Source: Hemerocallis citrina
Lineage: Eukaryota; Streptophyta; Magnoliopsida; Asparagales; Asphodelaceae
Reading direction: 5' to 3'
DNA length: 64,000 bases
Assembly: GCA_017893485.1 (NCBI GenBank)
Contig: CM030362.1
Coordinates: 263,366,255-263,430,254, forward strand
A program made the position numbers and the translations under genes. Position 1 is the stretch's first letter, and each line of letters begins with the position of its first letter. Shown one piece after another: positions 23,169-34,000 of this stretch. Under the pieces are notes generated by a model. The model was not told where the DNA came from and made no database searches. It was given only the letters and a program-made list of their open reading frames with translations.

Positions 23169-26100
23169 TGTAACGCCCCGAATCCCAAATACACTGAATT
23201 CGAGATGTTCTACAGGATCTTTTCACTTTCTTAGTACACTTTTACAGGGAAATAAAAACTTTTCGTCATACATCAGAGTTTACATCATAATTACATCTTT
23301 CTTTTGCACAGCGGAAGTAAAATACAACAATTAAGTACAAGTACAACAGCTTGATAAAATCTTTAAGCATCCAAATCCTCTTTAATCTTTAGCATGACAT
23401 TTACCTGCATGTTAGACTGTGGGTACGTCAGTTTATTCAACCGACGATCATTATACACGGCCGTCCTCGCTTGCCGGAAATAGTATAACTTAACATTTCA
23501 TATTTAGCAAACACAAACTTGTCACATTTCAAACTAAAGGGACTACCCTATTGATGTCGTGTTGTGATTGTGCACTTAATCCTTAATGCAGTTAATTATG
23601 TTACATGACACTAATGCACACTTGTTCGGATTCTATGCATCCCATACTACATAGGTCCGAGGGCAAGCCCTTATTCGTTCTTCATCTTGATAGGGTTCAA
23701 TCCCCCGTTATGTCTTAAACTACTACTGTAACTACGGTAGTGTCTTAGATGATCTATGAGTGCAAGCACGTGTACAGAAACTGGAGGGGAATCCCACGTC
23801 ATGTCACGACGCATCGTGAAGAACCTATGGACAATTCAGCCTCCTTCATGGCACACGATCCTCATGCAGTCACCAAACATCCCACAAGTGTCACCACAGG
23901 GACGGTACCCTGGAACAATATTCACGTCATGTCACGACGCATCGTGAAGAACCTGTGAAATACTTTCCGCCGCCACGGCACCCTGGAGCCGTATCCACGT
24001 CATGTCACGACTCATCGTGAAGAACCTGTGAAATACCCTCCACCGCAATCCGATGGTTCTCACTCGTGTTTTTCTCCTACTTTCATCACGTCTCCATTAT
24101 GTGCTAATCCTTAGTTTTTATTAGAATCATGAACCAAATCAAAGCTCTAGAGTTAGCCTCTCCACCAACCGGACTTATACATTCATTTCAACATGACCAA
24201 CCTTGGTCTTCCCTTTCAATATTCATTTCAATTTCTTTTTCAACTGCCGGGGGAGACTTAGCTACTCTTTCATTTCAATTCCAATTCACAAATTCTAACA
24301 TAATCTGAGCACTTCCAGCTCTTGAGTTCATTTTTCATAATCATGATCTTAGCTTTCATATTCATGTAATTCTCAGTTTATATTTATGATTCATCTCATG
24401 TAAATTTCTCAATTCAACTATGATTCATTTCATATGAATTCATACAGCAATCAACATCAATCATAAAGTTCACAGCTCTTCAAATAAACAGAATAATGTC
24501 CTCTGACATAACAAAACACTCTGGACAGTCGACTTGGATCTCTTCCAGTCGACTTGTTCAGTCAATTCAAGTATTCACAATCACTCGGGAGAGTCGACTG
24601 CTGCACATGGCAGTCGGCTGTTCCGCAGTGTTTTCAAATTCAAATATCACCCACAGGGCAGTCGACTGTTGTAAACACAGTCGCCTGGTCTGCATAGTTC
24701 CAAACTGTAGATTCTCATGTTTTATACAGTCGACTGCTGCACACCTTCAGTCGACTGAGCAGTTTAAACATCTCAAATTAATGAATCATTCTTTCATTCT
24801 ATTTACACATCATACTTTGCCTCACTATTCCTTAACAAGAATAATTCACATTTCATTGTTCACTTTATTCTCAGAATGAGAAATACTAACGAATATTCAG
24901 AATTCATATTTTCATACATCTATAATGTCACTTCAATCTTTACTATATTAATCTTCTTCATTTCTAGTTCTTTTGCAAGGTATAGTTTCCCAAAAATACA
25001 CATATCAAAATCATAGTTCTGATTGCACCTTTTATCTCAAATCACATTTTGTTTTATGCAACAATTCTCAAATTTCTTTAAGAAAGTATCGTGTATTTTC
25101 AAAAGAGTAGAACATTCGAATTTATAAAAATGCATCGCCACCAGTCGACTTATATCGTAGTAAGTCGACTGTACAGGAGAAAACTTCCATAATTTTAAGT
25201 AAATACTTTAAGCAAGAAGTCGACTTATAACAGTATCAGTCGACTTAAAGGAACATATAAGTCGACTTACAAGGTTCTAAGTCGACTTACCCGAAAGATT
25301 CCTTCTCGACAATTCTCACCATTAATGCCACAAATTCCTTGATTAGCCAAATTCACATTCATGTTTATAATTCATCCATATCAATTTAGATTCTTACTAA
25401 TCAAATCACATATAACTGCATATTCATATCCCAATCAATTCATAGGTCAAATCTCCAATTAGAAGTGTACTCTTATTAGTATTTTTCATGCATCATTCCC
25501 AATATGATACTAGCGTCAGGAATAAGGAAAAATCAACCCACTATCATTCATTCATTTAGCAAGCAATTCTACTTTAGAAATATGGAAAATTTTACCCACC
25601 TTGTATGGAGAGAACTAAACAAATTTAGCAACACAAGCCCTTTGCGACGAGATGCACAAGCTCCAAGCCACCAATCAACTGAAAGCTCCTCTCCTTGGAA
25701 TGATGCCGGCCTCCTCTCCAAGCAAAATGCACACAACTCTCACTCTTTTATCTCACAACAACTACTAATTAGACTATAGATTTGGGAAATATATTTGCAT
25801 ATGAATATAGCCATGGGAGGGGGGGTATTTATACTAAAAATGAAGTAAAATGGAGGGCTAGGATTAGTTGGTTGGTTGTAGGATGGAAGGCTAGGATGAG
25901 AGTAGAAGTTACCACAACTACCCACATTCACATAACTACCTCCATGAACACCATAACCAAAATTCAAAACTCCCTCCAAAAGAGATGTAATCCGGCCTCT
26001 TAGGAAAGTGTGCAAAGCACGTGTACGTGTAGTGCACGTGCATGCAACTAGGCCAAAAAAATTGTGCATTTGATAAAATAGAATTTTCAAATAAATTAAT

Positions 26101-26369
26101 CCATGGGCTTAGTCTATGGGCCAAAATAGTTATTTTAAAATAAAATAAATAAAAATACAATTTGGGCTTTTAAAAAAAAAATAATAATAATGCTTTCTAT
26201 TTATTAAAGAAAAGGCTTTTGTATGAAAATAATTTGAAAACATATATTTAAATATTCATACACATCATAATAAAATAATTATAAGATTTAATTCAACCAA
26301 AATATTGCACGTGCACACTACGTGCAAAATAAATAATTTTTCATATATTTGGAAAATCAGGGTATTACA
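23169..26369 (-). repeat. 3' LTR of element C, 3201 bp
   Basis: On the plus strand it reads TGTAACGCCCCG to GGTATTACA. A TATA box (TATAAATA, minus strand) is at 25826-25833. Downstream of it, in the transcribed part, lie two clusters of the palindrome AGTCGACT (24537-24756 and 25143-25287) and a three-copy repeat of CGTCATGTCACGACGCATCG at 23797-24020. Confidence 0.92.
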
Positions 26370-26382
26370 TCACTCCCTCCTT
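26370..26382 (-). other. Polypurine tract of element C
   Basis: On the minus strand AAGGAGGGAGTGA directly precedes the 3' LTR. The same tract precedes the LTR of element D at 61496. Confidence 0.8.
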
Positions 26383-26496
26383 AGAATAGTTCCGTCCCCG
26401 GAACTACAATCAAGAGCGAGAAAAACAGAAAATACAACACAACAACCAGAACAAAGATACAAGATCCAAAATATCAGCATCAACCTCTGACTTGCA

Positions 26497-28471
26497 ATGA
26501 TCTTTCCATTCACAGTAGGCTGAAGCCTCAACTGAGCCAAAGATGCTCCCAATCCTTGCAAGACAACCTCAATACCTGCTCGGTCCAACTCCTCAATCAG
26601 ATGCTTCTGAGTTGTAATCAAACTAGCTAACTGCTCTTGCGACTAAGTGCATCAGCAACAACATTAGCCTTTCCAGGATGATACTTGATCTCAGGTCGCA
26701 TATCCCCGAGCACTTCCAACCATCTCCGCTGCCTCAAATTGAGATCCCTCTGCTGATATATACTTCAAGCTCTTATGATCCGTGTACATATTCAACTTCT
26801 CACCGTACACGTAGTGCCTCCATTGCTTCAAAGCAAAAATAATCGCAGCCAACTCTAGATCATGAGTCGGATAATCTTTCTCATGCGGTCTTAGTTGCCT
26901 AGACCCATAAGCGATTACTCTTCCTTCTTGCATTAAGACACAACCAAGCCCCCGATGTGAAGCATCGCTATAAACGTCATACTCAACACCTGCTCTAGGC
27001 AAAGCCAAGATAGGTGCAGTAGTCAGCCTATCTTTCAACTCCTGAAAACTCGCCTCACATTGCTCGGTCCACTTGAAGCTCACATTCTTCTCGGTCAGCC
27101 CTGTAAGCGGTACAGCTATCTGAGCATAACCTTGAATGAATCTCCGATAATACCCAGTCATCCCAAGGAAACTTCTGACTTCCTTCACTGTAGTAGGCCT
27201 TGCCCAATCTCTCACTGCCTCTATCTTCTGAGGATCAGTTGCCACTCCCTCCTTAGAAAGGATGTGACCTAGGAATGCCACTTCAGATTTCCAGAAATCA
27301 CACTTGGATAACTTGGCATACAACTGCTGCTCTTCCAACTTCTGCAACACCGCTGCCAGATGCTCAGTGTGCTCCTCCTCCGACTTGGAGTACACGAGAA
27401 TATCGTCGATAAATACCACGACGAAAGAATCAATAAACGGCCTCAGAACTCTGTTCATTAAGTCCATGAAGATTGTAGGTGCATTCGTCACTCCGAATGG
27501 CATAACTAAGAATTCGTAATGCCCATGCCGAGTTCTAAATGCAGTCTTGTGCACATCTTCAGCTTTCACTCGAACTTGGTGGTAACCTGATCGAAGATCT
27601 ATTTTGGAGAATACAGCTGCTCCTTGTAGACGATCGAACAATCATCAATTCGAGGAATCGGATACTTATTCTGAACAGTGACCTTATTCAGCTCTCGGTA
27701 ATCGATGCACATTCTCATCGATCCATCCTTCTTCTTTACCAAAAGCACTGGTGCTCCCCAAGGTGACGCACTAGGTTGAATAAAGCTTTTTCCCAACAGT
27801 TCCTCAATCTGCCGTTTCACCTCATCCTGTTCCACTGGAGCCATCCTATAAGGTGCCTTAGAAATGGGTGCACTTCCCGGTTGAACAGTGATGCTGAACT
27901 CTACATCACGATGCGGAGGTAACCCAGGAAAATCTTCCAAGAACACGGTTGGATAGTCCCGAACCACAGGAATCCCTTGCACTTCCACAGGAGTCTCTTC
28001 CTTGCGGATAGTAACCACCAGCTTAGAACATTTCCGCTTCCCTTGGAACACGACTTCAGGTCCACCTGGAGCCTTCACTGTCACCGTCTTGGTCTTACAC
28101 TCGATGCTTGCACTATACACCGACATCCAATCAATGCCAATGATAACATCGACTCCCAAGATAGTCAGCTCGATCAGATCAATGCCAAAGATTCTATCCC
28201 CAATCACAATCTCGCAATCAGCATAATACCGATCAGTGGTTAAAGTTTCCCCTGACGGAGTAGCTACTGATAAGATCTTGCCTGGGAAAATCTTCGGTTC
28301 AACTCCCAACAATTTAGCAAATCTAGGAGACACAAATGTATGAGAGGATCCAGTATCGAATAATACGACAGCTTTCATTCCATTAAAATAGAGTTCACTT
28401 GTTACATAATACACACCATTACATAACAGTTTCACACTATGAGCGGGAAGAAGAAATGACAAAACCCACAC
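26497..28471 (-). pseudogene. Element C pol: protease, reverse transcriptase, RNase H; frameshifted, no integrase
   Basis: The first frame (28471-27599) has the protease motif F-D-T-G-S-S near 28357 and runs into the RT start ([14 protein letters not shown]). A one-base loss near 27643 shifts the frame. RT continues from 27641 with [12 protein letters not shown], the catalytic FIDDILVYS near 27400 and [11 protein letters not shown]. RNase H follows ([15 protein letters not shown] near 26965, TDHKSLKYI). Another shift near 26760 precedes the end of RNase H, whose last part (YHPGKANVVADALSR) is read in a different frame, followed by a stop. Shortly after a connector segment ending near 26497 the sequence switches to the 3' noncoding end, so integrase and chromodomain are deleted. 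Protease is offset from gag by -1. Confidence 0.88.
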
Positions 28472-29475
28472 TAAACATCAGCCCTCGTACCAAAGATGAC
28501 CTGATCTGCTTCCTCATCATCAGCTTCCGTCAAGGCAAATACTCGCCCTGATTGGTACGGCCTCTTCCCAGACTGCTGCATTGGTGCATTGCGATTACTG
28601 TTCCGTGGCTTGGAGCATTGAGACATGAAATGTCCCGTCTCACCACAGTTAAAGCAAGTCACCGCAGGAGGTCTCACCACATTGTTTCCAGGTCCCCCAG
28701 CCACACTAATAGCGTTCGCCCCTGTCGGTTTGAACCTCTGTGTAGATGGTTGCCCCTTGAAACTCCCCGAATGTGCAGGCCTCTTACCAGTCTGCCAGTT
28801 GTTCCTCCGGTTCTGAACAACATGGAACTGCTCCATATCCGCCTCCGTCGCTGCCGCCCTCTTGACCAACTTATCGAATCGCCTGATACCAAGAGGTATC
28901 ATACGAGATCTCAAGCTAGGCCTCAGACCATGCTCGAACTTGCGAGCTTTCTTGGCCTCATCCGCCACCAGTTCTGGAGCATACCTGGAGAGCTGAGTGA
29001 ACTTGGTCTCATACTCTCTCACTGACATGCTGCCTTGCTGAAGCGACAGGAACTCCATCGCCTTCTTCTCCTGGACGTCGGAGGGGAAATAATGACTGCG
29101 GAACTCCTCCAAAAATTCCTCCCAGCCAAACAACAGACCTCCCATGGTCCTCTTCACGGATTGCCACCAAACTGCTGCATCCTTCTCCAGCTGCAAGGTT
29201 GCCAACTTGACCTTGCTACCCTCAGGGGTCTCCAATACCTCAAAGATTGTCTCCACTTGCCGTATCCAGTTGTCAGCCGAATCTGGGTCTGACTTTTCCT
29301 CGAATACGGGTGGTTTCATTCTCTTGAACGATTCCACCAGCTTTATCGCCTCGGGCACTGGATTTGCCGGCCCCCTAGCTTGGTTCTGAGCCACTGCATT
29401 CAGCGTCTGGTAGACCCTAGCAAGTTCAGTCTCCAGATCCAAACCTTCCCCATTCCTTGCTCCTCTTCTCGACAT
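28471..29475 (-). CDS. Element C gag polyprotein (capsid and nucleocapsid)
   Basis: This is the structural protein that packages the element RNA into virus-like particles in the cytoplasm. The frame is 334 codons from ATG at 29475; an earlier in-frame ATG at 29517 is possible, but 29475 gives the usual MSRRG-type start. The Ty3/gypsy gag core lies at about residues 65-190 ([38 protein letters not shown]). A CCHC zinc knuckle ([14 protein letters not shown]) starts at about residue 274. The frame is uninterrupted. The stop falls where the protease frame opens one base back, which could be a -1 frameshift site or a mutation. Confidence 0.9.
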   Translation of the reverse strand: MSRRGARNGEGLDLETELARVYQTLNAVAQNQARGPANPVPEAIKLVESFKRMKPPVFEEKSDPDSADNWIRQVETIFEVLETPEGSKVKLATLQLEKDAAVWWQSVKRTMGGLLFGWEEFLEEFRSHYFPSDVQEKKAMEFLSLQQGSMSVREYETKFTQLSRYAPELVADEAKKARKFEHGLRPSLRSRMIPLGIRRFDKLVKRAAATEADMEQFHVVQNRRNNWQTGKRPAHSGSFKGQPSTQRFKPTGANAISVAGGPGNNVVRPPAVTCFNCGETGHFMSQCSKPRNSNRNAPMQQSGKRPYQSGRVFALTEADDEEADQVIFGTRADV

Positions 29476-29620
29476 ATTCTGATGCAAAAGATCCGTCAAA
29501 TTCGAAGTATAAAACAAGAATTTAAACCAACTTCCATTTCATTGAATTCCAAAAGTTTATACATTCGAATTTAAAAACATCTCTAAACATCAGAATGAAA
29601 GAAACAGAAGCTACAACACT

Positions 29621-29860
29621 CTAACTCCTACGGGTCCTCTTCGCTGCTCGAAGTTCTTCCCGCAGTTCATCAACCTCATCCTTCAGCACATCCGTCAGGT
29701 TCTTCCTCTTCTCGAGTTCCCAAACCCGATGACTGAGAACAGAAAAGTCGTCCTTTCGCTTCGCCAGCTGAGCCTCCAACAATCCAACTTTCTCTTGCAG
29801 CGTTTCCACTTGCCTCACAAGCCAATCGTCGCCTCCAGCAGGGTCGAAGTGATCAGCCAT
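29621..29860 (-). CDS. Short coiled-coil leader ORF of element C
   Basis: This is a 79-codon frame between the PBS and gag, on the element's coding strand. The ATG at 29860 is preferred over 29884, because the product then begins MADHFDP. Composition is strongly charged and heptad-like (LVRQVETLQEKVGLLEAQLA, later DEVDELREELRAAKR), predicting one long coiled coil with a basic end. No enzyme motif or membrane segment is seen. It is intact although pol is broken. I do not recognise it as a described retrotransposon protein. It could be an accessory protein, a translated leader that affects gag expression, or a captured host fragment. Element D has no counterpart. Confidence 0.55.
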   Translation of the reverse strand: MADHFDPAGGDDWLVRQVETLQEKVGLLEAQLAKRKDDFSVLSHRVWELEKRKNLTDVLKDEVDELREELRAAKRTRRS

Positions 29861-30011
29861 CTTAGAAATAGAGAGGAAAAGCATGAGTCATAGAGCAACA
29901 CAAATGTAAGTCACTTACATTTAAATCTCTAGACTCAAACACACACTCTAATGTCCACATCTAGGGTGTCGTTCCCTATAAATTTGTACAAGTGTGAAAG
30001 TGTAGAAAGCG

Positions 30012-30025
30012 TGGCTCTGATACCA
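30012..30025 (-). other. Primer-binding site of element C (initiator Met tRNA)
   Basis: On the minus strand TGGTATCAGAGCCA begins 3 bases inside the 5' LTR boundary. It is complementary to the 3' end of plant initiator tRNA-Met, the usual primer for this group. Confidence 0.92.
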
Positions 30026-30028
30026 CTC

Positions 30029-33000
30029 TGTAACGCCCCGAATCCCAAATACACTGAATTCGAGATGTTCTACAGGATCTTTTCACTTTCTTAGTACACT
30101 TTTACAGGGAAATAAAAACTTTTCGTCATACATCAGAGTTTACATCATAATTACATCTTTCTTTTGCACAGCGGAAGTAAAATACAACAATTAAGTACAA
30201 GTACAACAGCTTGATAAAATCTTTAAGCATCCAAATCCTCTTTAATCTTTAGCATGACATTTACCTGCATGTTAGACTGTGGGTACGTCAGTTTATTCAA
30301 CCGACGATCATTATACACGGCCGTCCTCGCTTGCCGGAAATAGTATAACTTAACATTTCATATTTAGCAAACACAAACTTGTCACATTTCAAACTAAAGG
30401 GACTACCCTATTGATGTCGTGTTGTGATTGTGCACTTAATCCTTAATGCAGTTAATTATGTTACATGACACTAATGCACACTTGTTCGGATTCTATGCAT
30501 CCCATACTACATAGGTCCGAGGGCAAGCCCTTATTCGTTCTTCATCTTGATAGGGTTCAATCCCCCGTTATGTCTTAAACTACTACTGTAACTACGGTAG
30601 TGTCTTAGATGATCTATGAGTGCAAGCACGTGTACAGAAACTGGAGGGGAATCCCACGTCATGTCACGACGCATCGTGAAGAACCTATGGACAATTCAGC
30701 CTCCTTCATGGCACACGATCCTCATGCAGTCACCAAACATCCCACAAGTGTCACCACAGGGACGGTACCCTGGAACAATATTCACGTCATGTCACGACGC
30801 ATCGTGAAGAACCTGTGAAATACTTTCCGCCGCCACGGCACCCTGGAGCCGTATCCACGTCATGTCACGACTCATCGTGAAGAACCTGTGAAATACCCTC
30901 CACCGCAATCCGATGGTTCTCACTCGTGTTTTTCTCCTACTTTCATCACGTCTCCATTATGTGCTAATCCTTAGTTTTTATTAGAATCATGAACCAAATC
31001 AAAGCTCTAGAGTTAGCCTCTCCACCAACCGGACTTATACATTCACTTCAACATGACCAACCTTGGTCTTCCCTTTCAATATTCATTTCAATTTCTTTTT
31101 CAACTGCCGGGGGAGACTTAGCTACTCTTTCATTTCAATTCCAATTCACAAATTCTAACATAATCTGAGCACTTCCAGCTCTTGAGTTCATTTTTCATAA
31201 TCATGATCTTAGCTTTCATATTCATGTAATTCTCAGTTTATATTTATGATTCATCTCATGTAAATTTCTCAATTCAACTATGATTCATTTCATATGAATT
31301 CATACAGCAATCAACATCAATCATAAAGTTCACAGCTCTTCAAATAAACAGAATAATGTCCTCTGACATAACAAAACACTCTGGACAGTCGACTTGGATC
31401 TCTTCCAGTCGACTTGTTCAGTCAATTCAAGTATTCACAATCACTCGGGAGAGTCGACTGCTGCACATGGCAGTCGGCTGTTCCGCAGTGTTTTCAAATT
31501 CAAATATCACCCACAGGGCAGTCGACTGTTGTAAACACAGTCGCCTGGTCTGCATAGTTCCAAACTGTAGATTCTCATGTTTTATACAGTCGACTGCTGC
31601 ACACCTTCAGTCGACTGAGCAGTTTAAACATCTCAAATTAATGAATCATTCTTTCATTCTATTTACACATCATACTTTGCCTCACTATTCCTTAACAAGA
31701 ATAATTCACATTTCATTGTTCACTTTATTCTCAGAATGAGAAATACTAACGAATATTCAGAATTCATATTTTCATACATCTATAATGTCACTTCAATCTT
31801 TACTATATTAATCTTCTTCATTTCTAGTTCTTTTGCAAGGTATAGTTTCCCAAAAATACACATATCAAAATCATAGTTCTGATTGCACCTTTTATCTCAA
31901 ATCACATTTTGTTTTATGCAACAATTCTCAAATTTCTTTAAGAAAGTATCGTGTATTTTCAAAAGAGTAGAACATTCGAATTTATAAAAATGCATCGCTA
32001 CCAGTCGACTTATATCGTAGTAAGTCGACTGTACAGGAGAAAACTTCCATAATTTTAAGTAAATACTTTAAGCAAGAAGTCGACTTATAACAGTATCAGT
32101 CGACTTAAAGGAACATATAAGTCGACTTACAAGGTTCTAAGTCGACTTACCCGAAAGATTCCTTCTCGACAATTCTCACCATTAATGCCACAAATTCCTT
32201 GATTAGCCAAATTCACATTCATGTTTATAATTCATCCATATCAATTTAGATTCTTACTAATCAAATCACATATAACTGCATATTCATATCCCAATCAATT
32301 CATAGGTCAAATCTCCAATTAGAAGTGTACTCTTATTAGTATTTTTCATGCATCATTCCCAATATGATACTAGCGTCAGGAATAAGGAAAAATCAACCCA
32401 CTATCATTCATTCATTTAGCAAGCAATTCTACTTTAGAAATATGGAAAATTTTACCCACCTTGTATGGAGAGAACTAAACAAATTTAGCAACACAAGCCC
32501 TTTGCGACGAGATGCACAAGCTCCAAGCCACCAATCAACTGAAAGCTCCTCTCCTTGGAATGATGCCGGCCTCCTCTCCAAGCAAAATGCACACAACTCT
32601 CACTCTTTTATCTCACAACAACTACTAATTAGACTATAGATTTGGGAAATATATTTGCATATGAATATAGCCATGGGAGGGGGGGTATTTATACTAAAAA
32701 TGAAGTAAAATGGAGGGCTAGGATTAGTTGGTTGGTTGTAGGATGGAAGGCTAGGATGAGAGTAGAAGTTACCACAACTACCCACATTCACATAACTACC
32801 TCCATGAACACCATAACCAAAATTCAAAACTCCCTCCAAAAGAGATGTAATCCGGCCTCTTAGGAAAGTGTGCAAAGCACGTGTACGTGTAGTGCACGTG
32901 CATGCAACTAGGCCAAAAAAATTGTGCATTTGATAAAATAGAATTTTCAAATAAATTAATCCATGGGCTTAGTCTATGGGCCAAAATAGTTATTTTAAAA

Positions 33001-33229
33001 TAAAATAAATAAAAATACAATTTGGGCTTTTAAAAAAAAAATAATAATAATGCTTTCTATTTATTAAAGAAAAGGCTTTTGTATGAAAATAATTTGAAAA
33101 CATATATTTAAATATTCATACACATCATAATAAAATAATTATAAGATTTAATTCAACCAAAATATTGCACGTGCACACTACGTGCAAAATAAATAATTTT
33201 TCATATATTTGGAAAATCAGGGTATTACA
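30029..33229 (-). repeat. 5' LTR of element C, 3201 bp
   Basis: It is the near-identical partner of 23169-26369; differences noted are at 24193/31045-type and 25137/31997-type positions (C/T). The TATA box on the minus strand is at 32686-32693. AGTCGACT clusters lie at 31397-31616 and 32003-32147, inside the predicted transcript. Confidence 0.92.
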
Positions 33230-33234
33230 TTGCT

Positions 33235-33277
33235 AACTTGTTCATTGTCTTAGCTGTTGTTTTGCTCAATATATAGT
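33235..33277 (+). pseudogene. GRF-type gene, 3' end after element C
   Basis: Once the TSD is counted once, the frame entering element C at 23168 continues here and reads a hydrophobic tail (NLFIVLAVVLLNI) followed by TAG at 33275-33277. Such a C-terminal membrane anchor is common in plant GRF-finger/coiled-coil proteins. Element C therefore sits a few codons inside the sequence for this tail. Confidence 0.6.
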
Positions 33278-34000
33278 GCTGTAAACTCATTAATCCATAT
33301 AATGTTGTAAAGAATCTGATCATGCTCCTTAACTGTCTATGTTTTGACAAAAAAATGATCGCAACATACATGTAAGATGTTTGATTTCAGTCAAATATGA
33401 AGTTCTCTTAACTTCAATTTTGTTTTTACCCTAAACAAATTAAACCTGATTTGGTTGAGAAAGTAATGATGTTTGTTAGAAGTGATTGGTTTGAATGTTT
33501 CTACTTTTGTGAGGGTGGTTGGCTTGTGTATTAGGTTTGGAATGTGTCGTTGTTGAGGAATTTTGAAGTGCATGTACCATTGATGAATTTAGAATGTATT
33601 AGATTTGTATCTTAATGAATGTACACAGAGTGTAATAGACATATGAAAGGCACTCAATAGCTTTTATCCTCCATGATATAGCACCAGTAGATTGACAAAT
33701 TCGGAGTATAAAGAGCCACACACAAGTTCATAAACTCCATAATAATTTGAAATATTGATTAATCTGTTTGGAGACACTGCACTGCAGTTGGCCAAAAAAA
33801 TAAGAGAAACATACAGTGAAGTTGGTAAAAAAAGTTGCACATACAGATATAAACAGGATAGTGATAATGAAGATTTGCATTTGGCTATGTGACCAACTAA
33901 TTCAACATATACATTCAAGATACGAGAAATAGACTGACTTTGGCCCCCAAAAAAATTTCATTTTTAAGTTTTATAACTTACAATATATCATAATAGATGT
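33278..34000. other. 3' flank of GRF-type gene, no further gene seen
   Basis: AT-rich noncoding sequence with short chance frames on both strands. I see no LTR or TIR ends. Confidence 0.4.

Larger units (their letters stand above)
23169..33229 (-). mobile_element. Element C: young Tekay/Del-like Ty3/gypsy element lacking integrase, TSD TTGCT
   Basis: Two 3201-bp LTRs (23169-26369 and 30029-33229) differ at only a couple of positions that I noticed. The internal part is 3659 bp on the minus strand. The exact TSD TTGCT lies at 23164-23168 and 33230-33234. In transcription order it has PBS, a short coiled-coil ORF, gag, protease, RT and RNase H, then the polypurine tract. Integrase and chromodomain are missing and pol has frameshifts, so it must have moved with enzymes supplied by a relative. 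The family is judged from LTR size, iMet PBS and gag/RT wording. Confidence 0.9.

Noticed and set aside
23749..24879. Plus-strand frames of 60-127 codons inside the LTRs of element C
   Set aside because: They repeat identically in both LTRs, are antisense to the element, and show tandem-repeat or AT-rich composition without domains.
33664..33918. 84-codon minus-strand frame with hydrophobic stretches
   Set aside because: Isolated, no homology recognised, no promoter or partner exon; likely chance.
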